Positions 11,176-24,304 are shown, counted from the first letter of the stretch. The stretch: DNA of 64,000 bases from Trichobilharzia regenti (GCA_944472135.2 OX235270.1:134059632-134123631); one strand, 5' to 3'. The notes: generated from the letters alone by a model not told the origin. Numbers and translations: made by a program.

Positions 11176-12119
11176 TAGTTTAATGGTAGAAAGACAGTAA
11201 CATATCACTCATCCATTTGATGGGTCGCAAATGTGGCGAAATGCTCCTGCTGGTTTCCACTACTTAGTCTCCATCAGCTAGGTAGTATCAGTTGCCTCAA
11301 TTTACAAACCAGCAAATAATGACTCAGGTGTTAGTTCTCTTAGTTTATCAATTGAAACATACTTGTAGACTAATATTTCATTCTATTTCCTTTTATTCGA
11401 GTCTGAATGTGGCTTCTGACTTCTTCCTGTGTATAAACCATTTAGACTGTTGTACCACATATCTTCTTACTGCTAACTTACTAGTTACTTCATAACTTTA
11501 TGAAATCTTTTTATACTGTTCATTAAATTCGTTATAATTACTAGGATAATCGTCATAACATTGACTATACTGTTAAATATCCTATCATAATAATACGCTG
11601 AGGTATTGTTATGTATTGCAATACGCTGAGACTGAAATAGGAACGCCGTGTTAGACACAGACGTGCTGATCACGAATACTGCTTGACCACACTAACAACA
11701 TTATACGACAGCCCACACTACTTAAACGAAAACAACACCGTGAGCCGAAAAATACATCTCATGCAGTAATAATGTATGATTCAAAATATCACCAAGGATA
11801 TGTCAATTTGTGTGTTATTATGATCAATATAATGATGAGCGTTATTATACGGAGACCAATTCTGATTAGTTGATTTTCAAACTGGACATCGATCATTATA
11901 TTACCAATAAGAGATAATGCATTTTTGATCTGTCTATGTATTAGGTATTTAAGGAGGCAGATTCGTCACACAATACTGGTAGATGATAGCTGTACAAGAA
12001 TGTCTGTGACTATGTGGTTTCACAACTGTGACGCAAATCTTATATTGGAATCCCAAGTAAACTTTGGCACCTGCTATTCCCTCGCCTTAAAAATAAATGA
12101 TATTAATAATATTACATAC
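11176..12119. other. Non-coding
   Basis: AT-rich with no long coherent frame. No repeat family recognised. Confidence 0.4.
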
Positions 12120-13255
12120 TGACAGGAGTTGATGTATAGGAAGCCTTTAATCATGGCCCCATAGATTTATCCTGAAAGTAATTTGGAAACTAAATCAACA
12201 CTACGGTGCGCAGTGCCCAAGTCTTCATCAACCTCATTCAATAGTTGGATATATGACAATACCACATGTCAGGTGATACACAACGAAGTGCATACAGGAG
12301 TAGGACAGGGCTGCCTACTATCTCTCACGATGATACTCCTGATTGTAGTGGACTGGATTATACGCCAAAATGTTAGTGGAGAGTGGGAAGACAGGAATAC
12401 GTTGGACCGATAAGAAGACTCTAGAAGATCTGAATTTCGTAGATGATATATGTCCAATGTCACACACACTCGAAGATTTACTGGTGGAAGCCAAAAAAAA
12501 AAACTGCCAGAAGAAGCAGGCAGGCATCGGCGAAAAGACTCCAGGTAAACAAATAGAAGATGGAGGTGATGAAAATAACCAACGAACAGCAAAAACAACA
12601 AGCAGGAGCATTCACAATCAACGGGAGAGATTTGGCAGAGATCACTTCCTTCACTTATCTGGGGAGCACGGTTCCCATCTCAGGCAGTCGGAACGGATAA
12701 AGATTTCAAAGCCAGGAGGATTCGGAAGGGTAAGATACGCCTTCATCAACCTGAAACCAGTTTGGAAATCTTCTACATTCAGACAACATGAGAGACAAGA
12801 TTCAGATTTTCAACAAAAATGTGAAGTCAGTCACTCAATTCTTCTACATGGGTCAAAAACTTGCACTGTGTCAGTCATGAAAATGATTTCCAACAAGTTA
12901 CTGTAGATTTTTATCAACAGCTGAACACTTCGCTGGCTCTATACTGAAGATTGAATGGCTGGCAATAAACCAACCAAGAGCCGATTACTCAACAAATCTA
13001 CAGGAGAAAATGGAGATGGATAAGGCACACATTGAGGAGGACATCAAATGACATCGCGTACAATGCAGGCCATCAATCGAGTGGAATCCCAATGGGAAAC
13101 GATGAATGGGTCGTCCTAGGGTGACATGGAGAAGATTGTGTGGCGAGGGGGAGGTGGGAGATTATGGGCAATCATGGGCTCAGCTGAAAATGGTGATAGA
13201 AAATAGAACAAAGTTCAGATGTGTTGTTCTACTCGGAACCCAAGGGAATAACAAT
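12120..13255 (+). pseudogene. RTE-like LINE reverse transcriptase remnant
   Basis: Reverse-transcriptase blocks lie in order but in different frames: VIHNEVHTGVGQGCLLS (12270-12330, the conserved thumb-side GVRQGCLLSP region), then LEDLNFVDDI (12420-12450, the F/Y-x-DD catalytic block with FVDD), then a SILLHGSKTC block near 12840 and a WNPNGKR-type 3' block near 13080-13100. The element ends CTCGGAACCCAAGGGAATAA followed by a TAA-rich tail. The enzyme would copy LINE RNA at a nicked target. Frameshifts separate the blocks and the 5' half with the endonuclease is absent, so it is dead. RTE is the likely clade from the short microsatellite-like tail; that is an inference. Confidence 0.7.
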
Positions 13256-13971
13256 AGTAATTATAATTAATGTTCTATTCCAATAAGTGAATTTATGACT
13301 AGGCTGTCTAGATTACACCTGACACAGTGTCGTAGAGACAACCTATGCTTATGAATATCTGTCTATCTATCTGTCTATCTATCTATCTATCTATCTATCC
13401 ACAAACACACTGTAACATCCTCAATTAAATTAGAGCTAACGAGGAAGTGTGTATGTGTGTGTGTGTTATGTCACACTTAAATCAGTGATCATATTTCTCA
13501 GCTGACCAGCAGATCTTGATCGACACATTTAGGTGTAGTGACTTGGTTACATTTGATCACTATTTCTTCCTGACTAATGAAAATGTACTTTAGATAGTAA
13601 AAATTGTTAAGAGTAAATTTATTCCTTACTTATCTTATTACTCTGATTAATGATTAGGAAAAAAAACAACTCAGTTCTCTTCTTTTCAGCTGTTCCAACA
13701 GAAAAAGGAATCATCTAATGGTTTCACAGGCTACTCACTCATTCATCGTCTGCACGGTTTTGTTCTACCAAACAGGAAAACAATGCAGTCACTGTTGAAA
13801 TTAACAAAGATGTAATAGAGACACTACTACTACTACTACTACTAACCAATAGGATATCATTTATGTTTCACTATGGGTGAAGTGTGATCATTCGCGTTAG
13901 ATGACGATGATTGTGTTGATCTTTTTTCTAGTTGTTGCCTCGTACGTTTTCTTTGCCCACGTCTCTCTCCG

Positions 13972-14004
<33 letters not shown>

Positions 14005-14670
14005 TGCCTATACACTCTGACTATCACTCACTTCACATCTCTCCTACCACCATTTTCTCATCGTCTTCTTCCTATGCGTATCATTTTGTTTTTGTTTGGT
14101 TGTTTTTTTTTTATTTGGTATCTCACCAAAATGATATCAGTGTGATTCGCGTGTATACTGATCAGTCTCTCTTATATATATAACATTATATTGAATGTTT
14201 TCTTTGTATGCTTTTCTATTTTTTTTCTTTATGCATTGAAATCTCTTCTTGGTGTTAAAAAACTATGATAATAATACTACAACTCCTGTCCTCTGCAAAC
14301 ACTGTCACACCATACAATACAATACAACGAACCAGTGTGAATACAATCTTGTGGTCAGTCTGATCACTCAAGGCAACAGAATGATTTATATGAATTACTT
14401 TCCAATGCATAAGTCACGTTTAAATAAAGTGTAAGTTTAACGAAAAGTGCTAGGGTGAGGGAGAGAGAGAGAGACAATAAGTAAGAATTTATAGAATCCA
14501 GTATAAATGAATACTTCATTATATTCGTTTGTTTAATTATTTTTAAACAGCAGAAGGCAAGACACGGAAGCCAAGGTAAATTTTTTTATTAGTCAAACGG
14601 CTTTACATATAATATATATATCTACAGTTTATATTCGTTAAGCTATCACTGAGCGTGTGATTTCGGTTTA
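13256..14670. other. Non-coding with microsatellites
   Basis: Contains a (CTAT)n/(CTGT)n tract at about 13360-13399, a TAC tract near 13827-13843, (CA)n at about 13973-13998 and (GA)n near 14457-14474. No gene seen. Confidence 0.5.
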
Positions 14671-14848
14671 CGTCAAACGATATGAAATAGAATGTTCACA
14701 TATACATAGCGTATTCTGTTGCCAATGCTGTATTGAACTGTGGGAATAACATTCCGACTCTAACATCAAATGGAATGTTCAAATAGATATATTGTATTCT
14801 ATTGCTAATGCCGATTGAACTGTGAGAATATGTGAGAATAATATTCCG
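14671..14848. repeat. Diverged tandem duplication, two ~80-bp units
   Basis: The units at about 14671-14757 and 14763-14848 share GAATGTTCA, TATTCTRTTGC, ATTGAACTGTG and ATTCCG in the same order. Confidence 0.65.
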
Positions 14849-15014
14849 TTGGCACACATTGTCTGTACCACACCACCACAATTGATCTATTCTCATATTT
14901 TTGCAATATTTCTTTAATTGAATGATCTATTGTTTGTTTGTATGTGTGTGGGGCTTGTTCCGCCCTCTTTGTTTCCGTAGTAGACTATTTGTCTCATAAT
15001 AATTGCGTGAATAT

Positions 15015-15640
15015 ATTACGATGTGGCGTGACCACTAGTCAGGGTCATCCGTAGCGAGTATTTGTCCTCGCACCCGATCTGCCGTGCTCCATTGGTCATG
15101 ACTTCTCACTAGAACCCAGGTAACTACTTACTTGAATAGAGCCAATCGCTAGTATGCATCAGATTGATATTCAAGTGTTGGTTTGCATGGATTTGATTGG
15201 CTACAGGATTTCATCATGAGCTGACATGTGTTGTAGAATCACTGCAAAGCAAAGATGGAGTACTGGACAACTATTTCATCCTACTTTGGCAGGAGCTGGA
15301 ATTCAGGGGCCATTGGATCGGATCCCAGTACTGGCTTAACGATCTACGAGCTCGCCTTCTGACTGGAAGTTTCTGGGTAAGGACCCCCTGTAGTGCGTGA
15401 GCACTGTGAAGAGTCCCAATAAAGATTGGTTCATTAATTCGTTCCAGTTGCTGTGATGAATTTTTTTCACAAGCCAGAATCACATTTAGTGCACCACTGG
15501 AAATGATGGGACACCAGATGCTTGTTTCGTTCTAGTCTGTAACTTTTTAGCAATATGCACTCATGATCCCAAGCAGGGATCGAACCCCATGGCACTTAAC
15601 TAATCAGTTGAATGTATCAGAATCATAACGGTCTTGAATA
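15015..15640. repeat. Cluster of Sm-alpha-like SINE pieces, both strands
   Basis: A reversed body (15015-15200) and reversed head (about 15210-15290) meet a forward tRNA-like part (15310-15420, GGCTTAACGATCTACGAGCT), followed by another reversed head (15485-15610). The ribozyme cores are all degenerate here; for example CTGTGAAGAGTCCC lacks the GAAAC partner. Confidence 0.55.
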
Positions 15641-16349
15641 CTAACTTCTGTCATTTTGGTAACATAGTGTTATGAAACGGCTGAATGCCTTCAAGCTAGG
15701 AGCAGACAGCTGTACAGTGTCATTTGCCCCCGTTGTGTTCATTTCGAAACCCGATCCAATCCTAACCCCTACTCTCCCTACAATGTTCTCCCTTCATTTT
15801 CTGTAAAAATGCCTATCAGTTTGGTTCAGATCCATTCCGAAAAAATGCTTGCAAGAGTACAGATTACTGTTTAAATTTATTGACTGGATAATAAAACAAA
15901 ATATAAAATGTAGACTAAATATTCTGATATATTCTATTGAATGCCTCATTCAGTAGGCCATTGATTTAAAACGGCCGCCAAAATTGATACAATTTAAACT
16001 ATGAGAAAAAAATTAACGTGTGATATGAATAAATATTCACATAGATTATTAGTAAAGAGACAGAACTTTTTGTAATTATTTTATTTTTTTAACAAAGTTA
16101 GAAAGTTGAAAATATTATCTATATAATATTATTATTTTAAAAAATGTCAAATGGTATCATAAGTTAGTGACACTCGAGAAAAGCTTCGATATGTGATTGT
16201 TTATGTCAAAACATAGAAAATGGTAAATCGTTAAAAAATAATTAATCTGATAGTCGTCTTAATTGGTGAATAATGTTTATGAATGATTATTTGAAGGTTA
16301 ACTGGCCCGCAAACAGATACATTACTTACAAACAGTAAAGCATCTTTTT
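15641..16349. other. Non-coding, AT-rich
   Basis: No gene or repeat family recognised. Confidence 0.4.
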
Positions 16350-16550
16350 CTAAATTATCACTAGTCGTACAGGAGGTCTGGATTAGATTCCTGGTTTTGT
16401 TAGCCGATAGCAGACCCAGAAAAGGTAGGAGGTTGGACGTAAGCACATAACAGCCGCATCCCGTAAAAACCAAATAACATCAACACCTCTATTGAAAATT
16501 TTAAAGCTTGAACCCCTATCTTCTCTATTGGGACTGCAAGGATTGGAAAT
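16350..16550 (+). repeat. tRNA-headed SINE remnant
   Basis: Carries the B-box-like GGATTAGATTCC, then GGAGGTTGGACGTAAGCACA and GCTTGAACCCCTATCTTCTC, in the order of the copies at 865 and 4981. Strongly diverged. Confidence 0.4.
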
Positions 16551-17379
16551 AGCTTAGGCTTAAGGCCATTGTAGTAATAAGGGTTATTTAGAAAACTGTT
16601 CTGTCCACAGAGTATAGTGGTAAGGACCTCGGAGATGTGTGTTGGATAAGGTGTGATCTAGAAGAACAGTGTACTCAAGAGTTAGGGGATTGCTCGACTA
16701 ACTGTGTATTTCCTTCGATAACCAGTAAATATGCGAAAAAGACCTCTTGTGAATTGTGTGTACGTGTGTGTATGTTTATAGATTTTTGTTTCCGACGTTT
16801 CTACGAGAGCTGATTCACAACTCCTTAATTAAATGTGAATCAGTTAACTCATTCTGTCAGCTTACCTCCCGTGTTTAAATCAGGATTCACAATAAATCAG
16901 TCCTGTAGCATTATCTCACAAGTTAACGCATTCTGAGCATATTCAGATTTAAATAAAACAATGACAAAGTGGATCTATTTTATTTCGTCAATATCTTGTC
17001 AACTATATACAAACTGAATAATGAAAGTTTTTTTAACAGGGGGTGAATATATGTTATCGCCAAAACATATTTACCACTGTTATGTATTTGCCTGCGTGTG
17101 AATGAACAGAACGGAGGCGATCAATTACAATTTGAATTACCTCGGCTACTTGATCTTATGTGATTTTGCATTTTATATGCTTAGAGATATACTCTAATCA
17201 TATTAGATGTTACATTTAGCTCTTCTAAAGGAGATTAATGAACTATGTTTTACACAGCTGGAATATTTGTTCTGTAGTTCGTTATAGTATGCGCGGAAAC
17301 ATTATCTCCAGTCAGTTTGTAGTTTTACTACGTTTTAAACAAACATATTTTCATTATTAGTTTTGTAGGGATTTTTTTT
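16551..17379. other. Non-coding, AT-rich
   Basis: No gene or repeat family recognised. Confidence 0.4.
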
Positions 17380-17895
17380 ATATTGGTTGGAGGATTTCAT
17401 CATGAGGTGACATCAGTTAAAGAACCACTGGAAAACCTGGGATTACTGGACAGCTGTTTCGTCCTAGTTTGGGATTCCCCATCAGTACGCACCCACCGCC
17501 AGGGTTCAAACTCAGGACCTCCTGGTTACAAGACCAGCTAGCTCGTAGACGATTAAACTAGTGGGACTTCTGCCGATTCACGACACAGGGCAACCATTAG
17601 CCATTGTCATCGGCGGCGAGTATCTGTCTTCACGCTAGACCTGCTGTACCCTACTGGTCACAGCTTCCCACTAGAACCCTAGATAACCGATTGAATAGGG
17701 CCAGTCGTTGGTGAGGATCAGATCAATTTTCAAGTGTTGGTTTTGTAGAGATTTCGGTCTACGAGCTCGCCTTGTTACCAGATGTTCCTGGATACGAACA
17801 CGGGAAGTGGGTGGGCACTGCTGACGAAGAATCCCACACTATGACGAAACAACTGTCCAGTACTCCCTGATTTTTGGCGATTTTCTAACTGAAGT
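17380..17895. repeat. Full reversed Sm-alpha-like SINE joined to a forward head
   Basis: 17380-17745 is a near-complete minus-strand unit. It contains B box (complement of GGTTCAAACTC), A box and a ribozyme domain at 17430-17495: CTGATGG, stem arms ATCCC and AGGAC, and GAAACAGCTGTC. A9 of the core is changed to G. 17746-17895 is a forward head with CTGACGA at 17821-17827 and GAAAC at 17846-17850. The tRNA-like part suggests pol III transcription. Sm-alpha satellites of schistosomes are known to encode hammerhead ribozymes. Confidence 0.7.
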
Positions 17896-18178
17896 CACTT
17901 CTTGACCAAGCGCATATATATATATATAAACTTGTTCCTTACTGCTTTATTTCTTGATTCCTAATGTACTTTAGATTTACAAGTCTGTTGAACTATTCTA
18001 CAATGGATAAACATGTCGATTTGATGGTTGCTTATGAGGCCAATAGCTCGCATGGTGACTATAACAGTAGCAACTTTGATAATAATGATTATATTCAAGG
18101 TCCAACAATACGTTTCAGATTACATGATCAACTGTGAGATTTCCGCTTTGAATTTATTGATTAATAATACTCGTGTAT

Positions 18179-18240
18179 CTTGCTTTGTGTGCTGCACATC
18201 GGTGCAAAATTCTATGTCGAAACCAGTCAGTCAATACATG
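18179..18240 (+). repeat. LINE 3'-tail fragment
   Basis: CTTGCTTTGTGTGCTGCACA and CGGTGCAAAATTCTATGTCG match the 3' tail found at 35021-35107 and 47810-47890. Confidence 0.55.
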
Positions 18241-18454
18241 TTTATACATTTACACTCGTCTTTTGTATTCGTTTGTTGTACATTATTAGCGTACTCACTC
18301 CACTGTGATAAGAAAAGTAGTGGCCAGTGTACCTGTTTCTCTGACCTCCTCGTGCTTCTTTGTGTGCGTTTGTTTGTGCGTAGTTGAACCTAAGTGTGTC
18401 TAATTTCGCTTTGCTAGCAGAATAACCACTGATGATTGTCGTAAGCAGTGCTTT

Positions 18455-19660
18455 ATCTTTGGTTATATTGAAAGCTGGTGTTACTTGATCGATGCTTACA
18501 TCCCACGCCACCCCTTGCGTTCCACGAATTACTTGGATTGAAAGGACTGTCACAAACCGGCTGTAGAAGCTTTTAAACACAATCATGTTACACGTACAAA
18601 AATGTGAGTACCATCTATCATATTCAGAGGTACATATGGTTGTTTCACTTATCATATCGCGAAGTGCTCATATGCTGTCTTAGTTGTTGCACAAAGTCAG
18701 TTTTACCATCGGGAACTTTAGTTGCTTGGGTTGAATCACTCTCCAGATGAATGCAATATGAAGTCTTCTTGAAGTGTGAGTTAAAGATATTGCCTTAAAA
18801 GCTTCGAAATTGAACCATTCAACGCGTTGAACACAACCACACTAATATCATCCACCTCAACTATAAATTTTTTTCATCATTTATCAATAGTGAAGAAATT
18901 CCGTAAGCTGACTCCGCTTGACAATACTCAATATCCCGTCTAATTGTCGAAAGTATTCCAGAGAGTACTAGAGGCATTTTGGTGCTCCTTTTGGCACTAT
19001 CTTATACTGCTCTCAGTGTTGCTCTTTCAGATGACGATGGAATTTTTCCAGTGTACCATTGGATGTGGGGTGGTAAGCAGTAGTGTGCATGCTCTGGATT
19101 CCAAGTTGTTTTATCAGCTGTTGAAATAAATGACTTCTGAATTGAGCACCCATATCATCCGTAGTGATAACTTTGGGTAGGCTGAAATCTGAAATCCGAT
19201 GGTTGACTATACTTTTTATCACAGTCTCAGTAGCCGCATTGGTGAGTGAAATGGTTACTGGTCATCCTTGCGAACCGGCCAATGCACGTTAGGATATATA
19301 TATGAAACTGTTAGACGGCGGTAGTAGCATTACGATGTCGATATATGTGTGTTGGAATGTACCATCAAGATCATGAAACTTGCCAGTGGGTGAAAACGGC
19401 ACTGCTAATCAAGCTGTAGCCCATAATTTAAGCTCCCGATTCATATTCAGCCAGGTAAACTAGTGACCTACCAATTTTACTGTTGGTGTAATACTGAGTT
19501 GAGAAGTGCCATGTCTCATCTCTGATGGCGCAAAGGAGCGCGGTTTTGCTGTGAATACGTTGCAGGTTATAGTTAGAGAGCTGTCCAGCTCGACTCCTTG
19601 AAAACTCACAGAAGTGTTCATCTTGCCTTTTGAGCTCTTCGTTTGTCACCTGCGAGTTCC
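18455..19660 (-). pseudogene. Integrase remnant of the gypsy element
   Basis: The core block is clear in the frame at 19013-19222: VITTDDMGAQF with LFQQL, then LGIQSMHTTAYHP and SNGTLEKFHRHLK. These correspond to the second catalytic Asp region and the catalytic Glu region of retroviral-type integrases. The TTDDMGAQF block has an extra residue compared with the usual TTDRGSQF. A C-terminal segment with VSIDQVTPAFN lies near 18450-18510, as in the CsRn1 clade. Upstream, 19428-19649 is the linker between RNase H and integrase. Stops separate the blocks. Confidence 0.7.
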
Positions 19661-19739
19661 GTATTTTTCGAAAGTCAATCTCATCTACACCTAAGACATT
19701 TACATAGATTCGGGATAAACCGCAAATTAACTATCCAGC

Positions 19740-20060
19740 TCAGAGAGCCACCAGCTCAAAACCATTTGCCACCTCCAGCTTAACGTACATTTGAGATATG
19801 AATTCCCTAGGAACACATTTGTTGGGATTGGCATACAAAGTTCATGTTGAGGGCTTGTGATCGGTGTATATTGAAAAGCTAGTCCCCTCAGTCACATGCC
19901 TGTAATGCTGCACTGCTAATTATGGAATGAGTGGTAGCTCCTTGTTAAAAGTACTGTATCGACATTGTATTTGGTTTTGAGTGTTTAGAATAGAACACTA
20001 GTTTCTCCCATTCACCATGTTCTATTTGCTGTAGAGCTGCCCCAACGGCCACATCTTAAC
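19740..20060 (-). pseudogene. RNase H remnant of the gypsy element
   Basis: The minus-strand translation contains VQHYRHVTEG, then SFSIYTDHKPST and PREFISQ. These match the FTDHKPL block of gypsy RNase H. At least two in-frame stops are present. Confidence 0.6.
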
Positions 20061-20199
20061 GTATCTTTCATGATAGTCGAAGCAGTGTTTACACCCACCC
20101 ATCCCCCGACGTACTCACAGTTTCTCTCAGTTCATTGAATACTTTGATGGCTGAAAATGTTCATGTGCAGCGTCTTTTCACTGCCTTTCAGTAAATCTG

Positions 20200-20830
20200 T
20201 CAATGGTTTTGCGAATTGGGGAATAAAACGGCGATAAAAGGTTATCAGTCTGAGAAATTTGCGTAGGTTTCTGAAAGGATTTGAAGTGTTTTAATATCAT
20301 TCGCACTTACTACGTATCCTATAAAGTGAAGTGATTTTTTGCTGAATTCGTAATTTTGTCAGTTAACAGTGATGATATAGTCGCTAGGAAACTGCGCGCA
20401 GATGCTGTAGGTGTTTAGCTTATGATGCATTTGCAAACAGTAGACCGTTTGTTCCGCCTTAATTAGTCCGGAAGTTATACAAACAAATTCAAATAATGCG
20501 AAAGGAGTAGTGATTACAGTTTTAAGAACACCCTTCGATTCTAATTGAATATGACTAGGTCAGTCTTGGAGAAAATGTTTTAACTAAGCGAAAGCCCGAT
20601 AAGTCGTTTATGCGCCAAGCAAGGTATTCATCTGCATCCGTCTGCTAATCCAGTGCTTTATAGTCTCCACATAACCGCATTTCATCAGATGTCTTTTTAA
20701 GGACTATGTGAAATGGCAATCATGCATTTTGCAACAGTCGTATGATTCCAAACTTCAGAAGCTTATCGAACTCCGCTCTTGCTATCTATGATTTCTGTGG
20801 ATCTAGCTGACAAAGTTTAGATACTCTAGG
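20200..20830 (-). pseudogene. Reverse transcriptase remnant of the gypsy element
   Basis: Blocks on the minus strand are FDKLLKFGIIR, then LPFHIVLKKTSDE and RLCGDYKALD (RT motif 1-2 region), then TTPFALFEFV, then SLHFIGYVVS and LRKFLRLITFYRRFIPQF. The stretch that should hold the YVDD or FIDD catalytic pair between the FEFV block and the HFIGY block appears to be missing. Several stops are present. Confidence 0.65.
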
Positions 20831-21244
20831 AGGGTGTTTGTGACTGTATGGTATGTGACTTTGTGTTTGACAGAGGATGATGAGTAATAGTTTCGCGTTA
20901 GGTCAAGAAATTCTTACACTGTAGGAAGTACAGTTTGGCGTAGGTACTACCAGGCTGATCCTTTCAGCAGCTGTGAAGACGATCATGATTGCAACCTAGA
21001 AGTCTATGGCGACTGGGATCAACAAGTAACTTGTGGTGTTGAAGGAGGACTATTCCGATGACTGGGAAGGTTACATCCGTGGTGATGTAATAAATCCCTA
21101 TTCAAATGGTGTGTTAAAACCAAAATCAAGTTTTAATACTTTGGTTCCATGTGTTTAGATGGACGATCATTTTGCTGCTTGAAGCATCAATACAGTGCGG
21201 GGGTGAAGGTGTTCAGGAGGTTTTGGGGGAACTGCACCTACTTC

Positions 21245-21730
21245 CTAAACTGTATTTATAAGAAACTGTGTTTCTGTTTTCTTTTCAGATACACGAAATA
21301 CACTACTTTTTACCTTGTGCTCGCGAGTAACAGCAGTCATCATTGACCATTGGCTTGTTCGTTTTCCGAATAGATAAACTGTTGGAAAGTGCAAGGTAAT
21401 GAATGGCGGCGGCCTGTGTTCCCAAGTGTAGAACAATGCTACCATAATGTTGGTTAATCAGTTTATGCCTAAGCTGTTATCGCCTGAAGCGAGAACTTGC
21501 CGTCTGTTCTGAGGCAGCCATGCATAGTTGACAGAATATTCTAAAATCAGTATTTCTGTCTTCCAGTAGGTTTTCAATCTTATCTTTTCAGTTGTGATGG
21601 GGTGATCAAAAGATTGCTGATCAGATAAAGAATTCACTCTGAGTACTTCTTGTTTCAGCACATTTTACGGAGAGTCACACACAGTCAGGTTTTATAGGTG
21701 TCACTCACCTATTCTGTAACTTCATCCGGT
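21245..21730 (-). pseudogene. Gag and protease remnant of the gypsy element
   Basis: LPQNRRQVLASGDNSLGI (21458-21661 frame) matches the CsRn1-type capsid motif. The next frame (21245-21445) holds TREHKVKSSVFRVS, then FLINTV where a retropepsin has L-I/V-D-T-G, so the catalytic Asp and Gly are both changed. The Cys residues of the expected nucleocapsid motif are mostly lost. Confidence 0.6.
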
Positions 21731-21760
21731 AGGATAGAGGTAGCATATCTGAATTCTACA

Positions 21761-22839
21761 TTTTAAGAAGTGCTATGATGAACATGGAAATAATTTTCCA
21801 ATCAAGTAAATCACTAGTGAAGGTCATTTGGTTTAAAAAGAGGTACGCACAGATTAATGGAACTCATAGACTCAGAATCTAAGAACACTTGACATTAAGA
21901 ACTGCTAAGTATAAAAATTATAGAAGCAAAGTACAGGAAAAAGCTGTGTATCTACCTACCAAACACCAGCAATTGGTATTGTTTAGTCAATATACCCGAA
22001 GAGTACAGCTACAAGCCAAGGTAGATGAAGAGCAATAACAATATAATCCACCAAGTATATACGATTATTTGCTCGAGATAGTGTAGTTTCCACACGGACT
22101 CACCACTTAAGCGTTTATCTGTCTGACCCTAATATACATACTCATTATTCCCCGAAATACAACTTCACAATTCTTAACATCCTGTACACTGCTGAGCTAC
22201 TTTTTTCAGACAGTATAAAAGCGGGAAGACCAGTAGAGTTTAGAACAAAGAAATTCGAAGCAAGTGGAAAGGCAGTTCAATCATATATTAATAATAATAT
22301 TTAAAAGAAATATGTAATCCTTAAGTTCGTTGTTAAATTCATCAGTACGCAAAAAAGTATGATAGCTACTAAACATTCGGCATTGCGCTGATCACAATAT
22401 CCTAATGATATTAACAGTAGAGTTTATTTTCTGTCTACATGTTCGTTCCGTTCATGGCTGAAAATACATTTGCTTAATGCAATAAACACTGTCCTGTTTT
22501 CAGAAAAAAAAGGAACACCAACTGATAAAATATGCTTTGATGTTTTCGACTTGTAGGCGTCATTTTACTTTATTTAAGCTAAATGTTAATTATTTTGTCA
22601 TATTTGAGAGTAGTCAGTACTATTCAACTGACTTGAATTCTGTTACATTACAGTTGAAATTCTGTTAAGTTAATCATGATGAGACTGTTGGTAGACTTTT
22701 GAGGATTTAAAGTGACAGAATTCGAACTGACTGTTTCAGAACTACCAGTTTGCAGTTCTGCAGGATGAGGTACACCACCGAACTACTAACCAGATCATCA
22801 TTCCAATGCAACCACCACGGGGAGCGTGTATCAGTCTGT
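21761..22839. other. Non-coding
   Basis: AT-rich. No gene, LTR or SINE recognised. Confidence 0.4.
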
Positions 22840-23345
22840 CATGTGAATCAGTATTATTATTCATTCTTTCTATTCCGACCGGAACATATAGCTTCAGAGG
22901 TGCATCTCCACTGCACTCACTTCTCCACCATTACCTCTAGACTGTTCCATGGCTGATTATACAAGCCTTCATTTCCTCTTCAGATGATTGTTTCCATGTC
23001 ACCGTCGGAAGCCCAACCCGTCGCTTCTCATTCGGGTTCCATTCACAGCCCTAGTGCATGATGTGACTTGAGTGTCTCTTTAATGTTCCTTGTTGCTATC
23101 TGCTCTTCAGTGTTAAGCGACAGTAGCTATTGATGACATTCTGTAACTGGCTATTGGAAGTGCTTTTGATGAGAAGCTGTTTAAGTCTCTGAACCATATT
23201 GAAGTAGTGATTCTGACATTGGTGTTGAAAATTCGGCTCTTGTTCGTTACGCTGAGTGCTGTAGATCTCCTCCAAATTGATTTCAGATTAATGAACAGCC
23301 TGTCTTGCTTTTCCGACCGTACCTTCGACGTCGTCATTTGTGCTG
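22840..23345 (-). mobile_element. RTE-like LINE 3' fragment, minus strand
   Basis: The minus-strand frame at 23113-23337 contains FINLKSIWRRSTAL and NKSRIFNTNVRITTSIWF, matching the LKNIW and KVRIFNTNVK blocks of schistosome RTE-like LINE ORFs. The catalytic domain is absent; this is a 5'-truncated copy. Confidence 0.65.
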
Positions 23346-24304
23346 TTTGTAGCTAAAAAGTGATATGTATCCACATATATATATTTATGTGTGTGTGTGT
23401 GCATGTTGGTCTCTCTTTCTGTTTGCTCGGTTAATCTGTGACCACTTCACTTGTATGGGCCTGTCTCCTTAATAATGTGTATTCTCCTTATATTATATTA
23501 TATATAATATGAGTGTTTGTTGACAGTCCGTTGCTTGGTGACATATACCCATATATGTTTGTTGGCATGTCTGCCATATTCGCTATGTATAATTGGATCG
23601 ACACTCCATTATAATTAGCCATTCATGTTAAGACTATCTAATGATTTTTCCCACGCTTGTCTGAATTATTTATATATATTCGCATTCACAATTTGTGTGA
23701 ACGACTTTACTTTACAACTACTTTACTTACTTATCACTTTGGTGTGAGACCATTTATTTTCGTCTCCTTGTGTTTGGACAATAGAAGTATCATCGCAAAC
23801 CTAGTGGTCTTCTGATTTCCGCCTTCTCGCGTCAGGACTATTAATTTCTCGACCAGTCCATAACAATTTAGCGACGAGTACATAACAAAAAGATTCTGTC
23901 TTGGTTAGTCACTTCCGTTAGATTTCCGCCTCTGACGGTGACTGGTGTTTGTCCTTCGTTGTTCGTTGGGTGTCCTAATCACTCCTGTTTTCATCTGAAG
24001 TTTTAGCTTCGTTCATCCTTCTGCCAAGTATTTTATGGGACATGAGACAGTTTGACGAGTTCTCATCTGAGCTATAACAACTACCTGTTAACTAGATCGT
24101 CATTTCGGCGCAACAACTGTGGATAATATTCATCAGACATGTAGAATAATAATATATTTATTACCCGTTTATCATCACACTCACTGCTCAGCTGACCTGA
24201 CTCAGACTTTCTTTCCGCCTTCAATCAGTCGCTATCATTTATTGTATCAAAGTCTTCAAGAATTAGTTTGTAGCAGTTTTTTAAGTTTGATCACCGATTA
24301 ATGT
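23346..24304. other. Non-coding
   Basis: Includes a GT-rich stretch near 23388-23402 and an AT palindromic stretch near 23490-23512. No gene seen. Confidence 0.4.

Larger units (their letters stand above)
18400..21760 (-). mobile_element. Decayed Ty3/gypsy element, CsRn1/Boudicca-like
   Basis: Reading the minus strand from high to low coordinate gives gag, protease, RT, RNase H and integrase in order, each recognisable but full of stops and frameshifts. This order and the individual blocks fit the CsRn1 clade, which includes Boudicca of schistosomes. I did not find matching LTRs at the ends. The element is too damaged to encode any protein. Confidence 0.75.

Noticed and set aside
12269..12611. 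Two overlapping minus-strand ORFs of 97-110 codons
   Set aside because: They are shadows opposite the LINE reverse-transcriptase remnant, whose conserved blocks are on the + strand.
18028..18387. 119-codon + strand ORF
   Set aside because: It shows no known domain, overlaps a LINE tail and the end of the gypsy element, and its composition looks like chance.
18242..18655. 137-codon minus ORF as a separate gene
   Set aside because: Its middle part (VSIDQVTPAFN) fits the integrase C-terminal end of the gypsy element, so it is element debris.
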